Origin: Pseudisothecium myosuroides | Lineage: Eukaryota; Streptophyta; Bryopsida; Hypnales; Lembophyllaceae | Length of the DNA stretch: 64,000 nt | Assembly (NCBI GenBank): GCA_951799445.1 | Contig: OX637295.1 | Location: 16,678,001 to 16,742,000, forward strand | Direction: 5' to 3' | Shown here: piece after piece, positions 48,301-58,604 of the stretch | Layout: each line of letters begins with the position of its first letter | How positions within the stretch are numbered: position 1 is the stretch's first letter | Notes under the pieces: generated by a model | What the model saw: only the letters and a program-made list of their open reading frames with translations | Database searches by the model: none | Told to the model about the DNA's origin: nothing | Position numbers and translations under genes: made by a program

Positions 48301-50338
48301 TGTGATTTTGTCTTTCTTTGTAAACTTTGTTGTTGTGGGGGGCATGGGTTAAACCATTGTTTAGCCTCATTTTGTATTGTGGCGACAAAGTGGGGTTTAC
48401 GGCCCACATGGTCAAGATTTGTTTTGTTCTTACAATGAGGCTGGGTTGATGACCAACAGATCATAAATTTGAAAGTTTAGGATCCATATTTACCGATAGT
48501 ATCTCGTGCTTTTATCATTGATTTTATCCGTCCCATATCCTGTGGTTTCTTATCCCTACCTTGACCCGCAAGCCAACCCAGAACCCACATAGGATAAGCC
48601 AACAGAAAGCAGTTTCACGACAGTGTAGAAGATTCAAGATTTATACACGACTACGAGTTCTTTTAATCCTAAACCATTTTTGGTTGCAGTCAAAATCCTT
48701 GTGATTTCTTGAGGCAAACCTCTCTCTACTCGACAGCGTTGAGCGGAGATACGATCAAGGACACTTGTCTCAAAAATGTTCAAAGATGCGATTGTGACAA
48801 TGTGTAGAACAAAATTCTATTCGATCATTTAGAGAGAGTGTGAGAGGGAGGTCAATGAGTAGGCAAGCAATTGAAGAGTTTGTGATGAATTTATTATAAA
48901 TTTAGATTTATTTGCGCCATTGAGGAGCTGAAAATCAAGTATGATCATCAAACAATGATTGATCTATCTTCAGTCGTTCATTCTATATTTGAATCATGAA
49001 ATATCAACCATTGCTACTCAAAACATTGCTTTCAAATCTGGTTTTGTGGTTAATTTTGAGAATGGAATGAAGAGATGGAACAAGTGGAGCCAGAATATTA
49101 TTGTTTTGATTAATATGAAACATATACAATATTCTTTTTTGGAATCAGTTGTATGATTTTCTAATTATTTGGTGTAAAATAATGCATCGTCTGTTCAAAA
49201 CCTCGGGAAGACCGTGGGTGGACTTTGGAAAAAAAATTAAGATTTTGATTGCTATGTATGTTTGGAGATAATTAATTAGGTGCGATTTTGTTTTAATTTT
49301 TTTATTGAAGTTGAATGAAACTAAGCCTCAAAAGTGAATGATTGATGTTTCAAGATTGTGCACAAGTTAGATTATTAAATTTTTTAAAGTATATCTTATA
49401 TGCATCTTACCCCGCACCTTATGAAGCAAAAACGACTCAATCAGCATTTGATCTAAAATTATGACCAAAAAAACACTATTAGTGAGAGATATGTTGATTC
49501 AACACTCATTGAAGCTCCATCTAAAGTGGGCGTGCATGCCGCCTCAAGCGAGCAAGCCACAAACAAGGCCACAAATACTTAAGTCATAATTCAAAATTCC
49601 GAACAGATGCATGCCGTTTATCAAGTACCACTGAAAGTAGTGGAATGCCACCAAATGAACAAAATTATTATAACTAATTTGCTTTGCAAAGCTGCATTGG
49701 AAAGGAAGTCCACCGACATGGCGTAATTTCTAAGTAAGTTAAAATAAATTTCATAACTGTTGTCAGATGCTCAATTAACTTAATTGTTGATTGAATTGGA
49801 AATCAACATCTATAGCAGTATATTACTTCTACCTCTGTCTCAAAATAATATTTCTTTAACGGAGGTATAAATATATATACAACTTAATTCAACAATTGAT
49901 GTCAATAGATTCAAAAAAAATTGCACAGTTGAGATTATTTTGACAATAAGGTAGTCCAGAAGTGAATTCACTTAGAACACATAATCGCAAAATGAACTGA
50001 ATTAGAACTAGTTAGATTGGCCATAGGGTTGTTCCCGTGGGCACCGGTGTGGAACAGTTGAGTCTAAAGTAATGCATGGAGCCTAATATGGAGGTCCAGC
50101 CAAAGGTGAATGTAAAAAAAAAGCCCCCTATTTTGAGCCATGTTTATTCAATTGTTAACATCCCTTCACACTAATTTGGGGCCTTTGATTGCAAATATGA
50201 ACTTAGAATTTGCAAACTTTATCATGCGTCGCAAATATAAAGCTCCTACATTTTTTCCAGGGGTAAAACGGTGTGTGTGTGTGTGGTAGTGGTGGTGGGG
50301 AACGACCTCCGCATTAGGCTCCTTGCACTAGTTCCGGG
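45306..50338. other. AT-rich intergenic stretch, no confident gene
   Basis: Contains imperfect repeats of about 160 bp at 47822-48230 (TTAGCTTTCTATAAA...TTATGAATGAGTTGTAA phrases), a segment repeated between 40790 and 49620 (AGTAGTGGAATGCCA, AAAGCTGCATTGGAAAGGA), and a purine-rich tract at 46000-46600 open on both strands. No splice-consistent coding sequence recognised. Confidence 0.4.
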
Positions 50339-50594
50339 AGGACGTTAAACCCATCCCACGAAGTAGGACTAGCACAATGAAAACGCAAGAATTTTACCCC
50401 CGAGGAAAACCGAAGGGAAATGCAAGAATTTTGTATTTTTCATACATGAATTTTTTTACAAATTCTAAATTCATATTTGCAATTAGAGGCTCCAAGTTGG
50501 CTTGGGGAGTGGCACAAAATAGGGGGATTCTTTTTACATTTACCTTCCAATTCCTGCGTTTTCACCCTATTGGTTGGGACTAATTTAACGTCCT
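50339..50594 (+). mobile_element. MITE of the GGACGTTAA type
   Basis: Ends AGGACGTTAAACCCATCCCA and TGGGACTAATTTAACGTCCT. Interior AAATTCATATTTGCAATTAG and TTTTACCCC blocks are shared with 3923-4197, 50100-50280 and about 53600-53700, showing that a family of these lies between 50 and 54 kb. Confidence 0.65.
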
Positions 50595-50874
50595 GCCTAC
50601 TTCCGTGTGGAACCCCAAATACCGTGGGACGTCGCCTCCCTTATCCACCATATCTAGTTTTCCAGACACATTAGGGGTAGTCACGGCTTGTTCACCAGTA
50701 CGATGAACAATGGACAGTGAAGTCGTGCCGGCGTAGGGTTGGCCTCCTATGGCTGGAATATTCTTATTGTGACATTGTTTGTTCACCCCTAGCATCCACC
50801 TCTGGAGGTAAAGATTGGGAGTGCGCAATCAATAGCACGCTAAGAATATTCGTTTGTTCTCTTAACTTTTGTTC

Positions 50875-51004
50875 AATTGGCTCCGAGAAGGACACCAATT
50901 ACCTCCGTCCATCAAGGCACGTAACACCATTATCCATTCTCAACAGTCAAACAAAGAGGGTGGTCACAGCTTCTTCAAAAAACGTGGCTTCTCATTGGCT
51001 AATC
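50875..51004 (+). promoter_or_regulatory. Possible promoter with inverted CCAAT boxes
   Basis: Two ATTGGCT motifs (near 50875 and 50994) lie 80-210 bp upstream of the plastid-lumen gene start, the second as CATTGGCTAATCC. CCAAT-type boxes are common in promoters of plant photosynthesis genes. No clear TATA box is seen. Weak, position-based evidence. Confidence 0.25.
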
Positions 51005-51084
51005 CAAACACTCTCCGCTATTGAATCTCTATTGTTCACACGCACCTTGAACAAGCCGTGACTACCCCTATTATTTTTCCAGCC

Positions 51085-51580
51085 ATGGCGATGGCGACTG
51101 CGATGGCGAGCCTTCCTTGTTTCCCAAACCGCGTGGGACTAATTTCGCATCGACATTCGGTTCTAGTTCGTGCAACCGAACAAGCGCCAAGCCGTTCACC
51201 ACAACAAGCAGCAACAATTCGCACAGGTCTTCATTCGTTCCTCTCATTCTTCTTCAGGTCAATTGTTTCTTGATCAGTTTTGCAAAATCGCATTGATCTG
51301 AAGTGCTGAGAGCGCTTGTGGTTTTAAAATGTTATAGAGAATTTTTTTTTCCAAGTGAATGTGATGAATCTTGCAATGCGGTTTTGTAAGGAGCTGAACC
51401 TTATGGTGAGCAGGTGAGCAGATGCGGGGAAGAATCATCAGTCGCAGTCGCGCCGAACGTTTCTTTGGAGCGGAAGTGGAGCTGCTGCAGCTGCTTTCCT
51501 ACTTGGAAGCAATGATGTCGCGTTGGCCGAGGTGAAATTGGTCCTTTCCAATATCGAGGCCACTCCTGTTCCATGTCCGG
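51085..51580 (+). CDS. Thylakoid-lumen-targeted protein, first two exons only
   Basis: Exon 1 (51085-51226) begins MAMATAMASLPCFPNRVG, rich in Ala, Ser, Arg and nearly free of acid residues, as in a chloroplast transit peptide. Exon 2 (51422-51580) joins in phase (G/AT) and carries SQSRRTFLWSG, an Ala-rich hydrophobic stretch, and VALAEVKL: a twin-arginine motif, a hydrophobic core and an AxA cleavage site, the bipartite signal of lumen proteins using the Tat route. The mature chain starts EVKLVLSNIEATPVPCPG, after which a donor (GG/GTGAGT) opens an intron. I could not find the next exon: the following kilobase is a long foldback transposon. Product identity is therefore unknown; only the targeting is supported. 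Alternative: a pseudogene cut by the transposon. Confidence 0.6.
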
Positions 51581-52062
51581 GTGAGTTTGCTCAGTTTGAA
51601 AGGAAAAGAAATAATGACCACCAGTGAGTGCGCATCCAATTGCACATCTTAACCCTAATGGCTTCCAGTTTTGAAGATTTGCAACAATGTCTCATGAAAT
51701 GTAACTTGAAATAGTAATTTGGATTTGATGTACAGTTATAGTTAAGAGTTGTAGGTTTTGAATTTGAAAGTCTTAAAGCTGTTACCATTGCTGTTACCAC
51801 TATTTTATTATATAATTTTAAACTTAAGGTTCAAAATTCATTTAAATTGATTACAAACAAGCTGTTGACAGTTTTTGCGTAAAATTTGTAGGAATTTGTC
51901 TGAAATGTGACACTCTCAGTTTGCTGATTTTAATTATCTTTTGTTGCTTAGACCTATGAATTCACTACGAAGGCAACTGAAGCAATTTTCATGTACTTCT
52001 ATTCTCATAATTCAAATGAAATCAGATTTGACTGGATTTGAGTCCTTAGGGTCAATGATGTA

Positions 52063-52943
52063 CAGTCCCCTACCAAAAGTTTCCGTGATTGCAATTCAAC
52101 CATTTACTTTCCTTTGCACAATGTAGAGTGCACTTGATATTTTTTATTTTTCACAATCAATATATTCATATCTTACGCAATTCCAATCTAGCATATCAAA
52201 TTTTTGTTTCAGAATATGTAAAATTCCATTTTTGATGAATTTTTTCATTTAATTTTCATGGTTTTACATGATAATTCATTGAAAAATATTGGTGACAAAT
52301 TTTTTTAATTCAATTGCGGAGATATGTAAGAATCATCTATACGCACATTTGATCTTCAACAAGTATCTCCAAAAAGTTTCACAATTCCCTCTATAGAAAT
52401 TTCAATGTTAGTATGACAATGCCCTAAATTTGGAAAATAGATATCTCTTTATTATAATTAGATTTTTCTATTTGTCCTTCACATTGTTTGACTGAGTTCA
52501 TACATTTGAACGTGATGGTGCAATTACTTTGCCAAAACTTAATAAGAGTAAAGAAATATTTATTTTCCAAAATTAGGGCATTGTCACCTCAACATTGAAA
52601 TCTTTGTAGAAAGAATATTGAAACTTTTTTGGAGATGCTTGTTGAAGGAAAAATGTGCATATGGATGTTTCCTACATACAGTATATTTGCAATTGAATTA
52701 AAAAAAAATTGTCCCCAATATTTTTCTATAAATTATCATGTAAAGCCATGAAAATTAAATGAAAAAATTCACCAAAAATGGAGTTTTGGATTTTCTGAAA
52801 GTAAAATTTGATATGCTTGATTGGGATTCCGTGAGATGTGATTGTTGATTGTGCAAAACTGAAAATGTTAAGTGCATTCTCCATTGTGTCAAGAAAACGG
52901 AATGGTCTGAATTGCTACCACGGAAACTTTTGGTAGGGGACTG
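52063..52943. mobile_element. Foldback element, CAGTCCCC ends, TA target
   Basis: Ends CAGTCCCCTACCAAAAGTTT and its complement AAACTTTTGGTAGGGGACTG, with TA directly outside (52061-52062 and 52944-52945). The arms pair over roughly 52063-52470 and 52555-52943. Typical Tc1/mariner-pogo border structure, no transposase. Immediately outside the right end is a perfect 18-bp palindrome (CTGTACTGT and complement, 52941-52958). It falls in the presumed intron after the plastid-lumen exon 2. Confidence 0.88.
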
Positions 52944-52958
52944 TACTGTACAGTACAG

Positions 52959-54827
52959 TAGAGGGGAGTGAAACATTGCTACAACTCACTTATCTGGTTC
53001 TTGATCTCCACTCACCTGGATCTCTGGCACGGTACATTAGCATCTTGAAGCACTCTTCCTGCCCACTTTCTCTGATATTTACGGCTCACGCATGAATGAG
53101 TCTCAGAAGGTCAGACAACGGTGACGGGAGTTCGCTGTTTCCTACTTACTGGTGACGTGAACAACCCTGCCAAGCGTGGCCGCCTCTCTTTCCCGGCTGC
53201 AACGTCATCCAAGAACCAACATTAATTTTCGTAGGAATGTAGTTTCTTTCCTCATCTCTTGTGTTGTAGGTGAAAAGAGAATCTATCGTACATCGTGGCC
53301 TCAGTGAAATGACAAAAACTTTAAACTAGAAGTGGCAATCGTGAGCTACGTACAAAAGCCCTGCCAAAAAATGATAGAATTGTAAGAAACGGGGCGTGAG
53401 CAAATTGTCAAACGAATCGCCAAGAACCCTAACACAATATCAAAGAAAAACTTCACGAAAACACTCGAAGAGAGCGCCTTAAGGTCCGACACTTAAGTGA
53501 CGAGTCAGTACGAGTCTCAGTGGATCAAGGATTCAAGGACGGATGAGTCTTGTGGTCTATTTTGTGCCGTCTCTAGGGTATTTTTTAGATCTCTCCTAGC
53601 GAATTTGGGCTCTGATTGCAAATATGAACTCAGAATTTGCAAATTTTTTCATGCCTTGCACATAAAATGTTCCTGCATTTTCCCAAGGGGTAAAACAGGG
53701 GGCAAAACAGCCTCCACAAGAGGCTCGTCATACAACTATAAGCTCGACCGTGACAGCTGGGGTTTGGCAGGACAAGCTTGTTTGCAGGTGGCGATTCTTG
53801 AAAGGGAGAACAAACACCGTCATCAGTTTCCCCGTCACGTCAGCTGCCGAGAACGGACAGCCCAAGACTGGTTTCATTCTAATGGTTGATTAAACACCTT
53901 CAAAATCAAAATAATCCGTCGCAAAGGAGCAGCACTCTTTATGTCTTATTTGCCGATTCTTACAAAAATCAAAACAACGATAAAGATGGGGCCTCCCGGA
54001 AGGCACAACTACTTTTCATATTGATGTATGCCTACAAAGCACACGGATCACAACACTCACTAATCAACAAACTGAAAATTATTAGACAATGCAGCGATGT
54101 CGTAATTTAAAAGCATCAATTAGATCTCCTGCAACAATACTGCCATTTGAAACACAACTTGCATGTGAAACGACTGAATATTGCTACTTCGAATACATTT
54201 CTCTAGAGTTGGGATTCAGTTTCCGCATACTAAACCCCTACCCACGCACTTCTTCACAAGCTACAACTCACGCATACAAGGCCGCCTTCAATCAAACTTC
54301 AATTTTACAGACTGAAGTGCAACAGCTAGCTGCGAGGTGAAGAGTTGGCAGATTGAAGGAGAGCTCCCTTCACATGCTGAATGTTCATGCTTTGTTTTAG
54401 CTTGCGAGCTTAGTGCAATTGCCATTCTTCTTTCTCCCTGCATTTGCAGCTGACAAGCTTCAAACTTCACATTCACACTTCACATTTGTGCTCGCTATTG
54501 TTTTTCGATTTTCCTCGAGTTATGCCTCCGCCCCTGTGTGATGAATATTTTATCACCGTGTTGGTACAGACTAAGCTTGTGGAGGAAGCCTTTCCAATAA
54601 ACTGCAAGAGGATGATGTGATTGTGAAAGTGACTGAACATATGCAGGTACACTTAAATAACACTTTCTTGCACCATTAATTGTGAATTTTAAGGTCCGTT
54701 TGGCTTTTGATCTTCCAGTGACTTCATTGACTTCACGCATTCAATCAGCAATTGCATTCGTTTTAGAGTTCATTGTTCTCTTGAATCCACAGCAACGTGA
54801 GAAAGCTTCAATACCTAAATTTAAAGA
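52959..54827. other. Moderately GC-rich stretch without an assigned gene
   Basis: Between two gene candidates. 53600-53700 resembles the inside of the GGACGTTAA MITEs, so the 130-codon frame at 53497-53889 is not taken as a gene. 54100-54500 is open in places on both strands but shows no motif. Confidence 0.35.
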
Positions 54828-55034
54828 GATGTCAATTGAAACACTAATATCTTGCAATCTACACGGTGGAAATTTCTGAAATTTTTTCCACATCTTCTCA
54901 AACTAGTGCATTACAAGATCCTACAAATACATATGTCAAAAAAACTTTTTTTTCAAAAATTTGATACTTATACTAGAAATGGCAGTTTTCAAGCGTTTTG
55001 GGGAAAAACATAGTCAAGGATCTTAACGGGTTAA
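54828..55034 (-). mobile_element. Truncated large TTAA element, right end only
   Basis: Matches the right quarter of 6441-7334 (ACACTAATATCTTGCAATC, CACATCTTCTCAAACTAGT, AACATAGTCAAGGATCTTAA) and ends CGGGTTAA at 55034. The exon candidate at 55036 starts directly after it. Confidence 0.7.
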
Positions 55035-55035
55035 A

Positions 55036-55551
55036 AGAAGCGTCATCTTCCACACCTTCCAATGATAATCTTTCAGCGCCAGAGCAACCCACATCTCAGG
55101 TATAGGATTGCCAGTAGCTCTTTCAGTGTTGACTTTCTTCTAGTAGTGACAATTCTCTTTTTGTCTATGCAATACGTTACTAGTAATTGCTTAGGTTGCT
55201 TATTGTGCTGTCTTATTCCATGGCAGATTTTTCATAAAAGAAAAAACCGGCAAGGAACTATTGTGCGTGGCATGGTAGAAATTCTGGAAAGTGGCAATCA
55301 AGACCACAAAGATTTCGTCCGTTGATGTGAATTGTTTTCAAACCAGTAAGAAATCTCCATGTCTCGATCTTGATAGTACTAATTTCTTCGTTTAGTTTTT
55401 GTTATCTCACATGAAGCATATGAAAGACCGTTGTGACAGCGCTTAACATGCTTTGGATTTGATTACTGCAGCCGAGATTTTGATCACATTATGGATGGAA
55501 TTTACGAAAATATCCTTCAAATGCGTTATCTTATGCTTCTCTATAAAGCTG
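55036..55551 (+). CDS. Unrecognised gene, three internal exon candidates
   Basis: Candidate exons: about 55036-55097 (SSSTPSNDNLSAPEQPTSQ, donor CAG/GTATAG), about 55228-55320 after CATGGCAG (IFHKRKNRQGTIVRGMVEI...GNQDHKDFV) and about 55482-55551 before AAAGCT/GTAAGT (FDHIMDGIYENILQMRYLM...LYKA). Each reads as charged, protein-like sequence with good GT-AG signals, unlike the Leu/Phe/Lys noise around it. The join between the second and third pieces needs a weak donor (C/GTTGAT) and may be wrong. The first acceptor sits directly beside the end of a transposon (55034). A 5' part and later exons were not found; 55669-56488 is another transposon. I do not recognise the family. It could be a live gene with transposon-filled introns or a decayed one. 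Confidence 0.42.
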
Positions 55552-55668
55552 TAAGTGTGTAAGAATCATTCTGCTGCCCCTATATGTATCCTTGCTTGAA
55601 ATTGAAGTAGCTAGACTTTTGTGGAATATATAGCAACTCAGATATATTGTGTGTAAGTAAATCAAATG

Positions 55669-56488
55669 GGGTGATTGCAAGAAAGATCAGTACTATTTTT
55701 GAGTCACAATTGAAGTGATGGAGTTGTCATTGGCTATAACTTTTGAAGCATGAAGCCACTTAACTTGAAATTTTTATTGGAGATGGCTAACTTGATAGTT
55801 TTCAAATCCCTTATTTTTCAAAAGTTTTCAAAAATCATTTTATATTTAAATTTAAATTTAGCTAATTTGTCACTTTGTGGTTTAGGGTTTTTTAGTACTA
55901 GGGAGTATTCAAAATTAATGATCTAATGCTAAAATTTCTATGGTCTATTTCCATAGTAGGAAGTCATGTTTTTACCAAAGAGAATTTAAAAATATTTTAT
56001 TTTATGTCCTCCACATGCGTACTAAAAGTTCTGTGGTCTATTTCCATAGTAGGAAGTCACGTTTCTACCAAAGGATATTTTAAAATATTTTATTTTATGT
56101 CCTTCACATGCGTGCTAATAGGGCTCCTTTGTAAGCACATTTATGAACATTGAAGATGGTTTTAAGATCATTCTTTTGGTGAAATCTCTTCATCATAAAG
56201 TTCTCCCAAACTGCCAGTTTTTAGTTTTTTTTTTCAATTGCTTTTCCTATTTCTTACAAATTAAAATGTAAAAGTACCTATTTTCTTGAGATTTTGCACT
56301 TTTCTAGTTTTCCTACTTAGAGAATTTTTCTATGCTTTTCCTTCTTAGGGTACCTTCTTCTTAAAGGTGTACACATTTAATTTTTTTTAATTTTTTTAAT
56401 TTTTTTTTCTAATTATAAAGTACTTCCAAAAAAAATAACTACTATTGAAAACGCTACAAAAAACGCAAGGTGTTTCTTGCAATGATCC
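55669..56488 (+). mobile_element. GATTGC-family element with AATG target duplication
   Basis: Ends GGGTGATTGCAAGAAAGATC and GGTGTTTCTTGCAATGATCC, flanked by AATG on both sides (55665-55668 and 56489-56492). An internal segment of about 98 bp (CTATGGTCTATTTCCATAGT...) is tandemly duplicated at about 55930-56125. No coding frame. With 24113 this gives two copies with intact 4-bp duplications. Confidence 0.85.
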
Positions 56489-57051
56489 AATGGCGGGTGT
56501 GAATGCAAGAATTAGTGACAATTTCCTTCTAGGGTTCTATGTAAATTTCACAGTATTCCTTTGAATGTATCAACCACTCACCTTAGTAGGTTGGTTCTAT
56601 GCCCCCTATTCACTTGGCAAACTATAAGACCTCAAGTTTCTATATCTAGAGTCTAGCATGATAGAGAAATTTGTGATCCCTACATGATTTTTGATATTCA
56701 AAATATTCTACTAGCCATTCAAGTGCTTCCAAATTTCAATGAGGATGGCACTTATTTTATAAACACCTTCAAATTTTAAGCTAATAAGAGAATCAATTGC
56801 TTTAGTGAATATTTTTGAAAAATTCAAATGCCTTATGAGCTTCCTCATCAAAACCGCTTCAATAAGTTTTCAACCTCTATTAGTTACTTTGATGTTGCAA
56901 TTTCAATGTGTGATTGAATCAATACTGGTAAGCACATTTTTCAATTCCCTCAAATAAGAGGTGCTAATTTAGTGTTCAAGGAGAATTATCAAGGAAAATA
57001 TCAAGGAAAATTGAAATAGTGTTGACAACAAAATAAATATAAATATTGCCT

Positions 57052-57281
57052 AACCAATTCCAACCAAAATATCATCACTAGAATTTAAATTACTCCAGTA
57101 AACCTTCAAAACTACACCTGAAGTGGAATTGTTTTTCACCAAGCAACGATTGCTAAGTAAAGTCTCAACCAATTCCAACCAAAACATCATCACTAGAATT
57201 TAAATTACTCCAATAAACCTTCAAAACTACACCTGAAGTGGAATTGTTTTTCACCAAGCAACGATTGCTAAGTAAAGTCTC
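57052..57281. repeat. 115-bp tandem duplication, almost identical copies
   Basis: Two copies beginning AACCAATTCCAACCAAAA and ending TAAGTAAAGTCTCAA differ at only about two positions, so the duplication is young or sequence-homogenised. Confidence 0.92.
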
Positions 57282-57452
57282 AAAATCCTTAGGCCTTATA
57301 ATTCTTAGGGAGAATATAAGAATTGTGCAGTACAGTCAGGTTTAGGAACCTTACGAATTTTTGCATCCTCTTGAGATTAGGTCAACTTTGGGAGGCCTGT
57401 GTATGCTCAAAATTGAATGGAATTGTGAATTTCAAATTGTGCTGAAGTCTAC

Positions 57453-57570
57453 TTTATCATCAATACAGACACACATACGTAATTCGATGAGACTTCATCA
57501 TCAATACAAACACACATATGTAATTTGATGAGACTTCATCATCAATACAAACACACATATGTAATTCGAT
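57453..57570. repeat. 41-bp tandem repeat, about 2.5 units
   Basis: Unit starting GAGACTTCATCATCAATAC and containing ACACACATATGTAATT. Near-identical copies. Confidence 0.88.
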
Positions 57571-58604
57571 GTTTTCTGTACACTATGTACTATCTAGTGT
57601 TGCCAACATTTGTGAAAGTTACAACTTGTATTCAATGGTACTTATAAGAAATGAACCTTCACAATTGCTTAAAAGATACTTGATCTCATACCACTTGAGT
57701 TGCTTGTATGAGTTTTTGCTTGTTCTTCACCCCATTGCAAAAAAACTTAGACTATCTTCCAAAAGTTCTCTATGAAATGGTAGATAGTGTATAAACGAAA
57801 TTCAAATTGTTGTATGATTTGAAATTATTCATTTTTCACTTGTTATGAAGTTGAAGTGCACTTCATTGCAATTCCAATGCAATTTGTGATTCCAAAATCG
57901 GTTCATTTTTGAGCATGCTAAAGCTTCCTGAAGTTGATGAACTTTCTAGAAAAAACTGACTGGAAAATTCGTAAGGTTCCTGTACCCGACTGTACATCTT
58001 TTTAGTTCCTCTACCAGAGACAATCCTGCCTTAAAAGAAAATAGGAAGAACGACGAAGAGCTTCCGATTAAAGTCATGCAAGGTCCAATCTCGTCAATCC
58101 CAATTCAGTAGAATGGGGAGGCTAGGTCCCTTACAGTTTGAAAAGAGAGTATCATTTAAAAGTACGTGCTTCTCAGCAACATTCTCTTCTACTACGATAG
58201 TCCATTTGAAAACAGTCACATAAATTTTCGCACGGTCACATGAGAGTCCACTAACAATCTTTCGATTGAATCTGAACAAGGGCATTGACTTAACATTACA
58301 ACACTCACATCCCGATTATTTACACTTGCAAAATGAAGGATGATTCTGCAGGATATGAGAAACAAAGCCTTTCACCTAAATTTTCCAGCCGATGTTTGAC
58401 CTTCTGTATACCGGTAGCCTTCGGCTGAATACCTCTCGATTTTCTCTGAAAACCTGGTTAGATGACAAAAAAACAGAAGACGCACGGGTCCCTCACTAAC
58501 TCTTACTCCACAAAATCGACGGCTCTAAGCACAAACGTTAATTGTGGACTTCAACTTTGTGAGCTCTATAGCTTCGTGTCTGTATAAATTGAAATATGTT
58601 GTAT

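Larger units (their letters stand above)
56493..58604. other. AT-rich stretch with recent local duplications; 3' flank of the Rab3GAP gene
   Basis: No exon recognised. A 115-bp unit is duplicated in tandem and a 41-bp unit is repeated 2.5 times (57453-57570). The sequence right of about 58000 is less AT-rich and is probably the 3' untranslated part of the minus-strand gene ending at 58605. Confidence 0.45.

Noticed and set aside
53497..53889. Plus-strand 130-codon frame as a gene
   Set aside because: Its middle is shared with the GGACGTTAA-type MITEs at 3923 and 50339, so the open frame is accidental.
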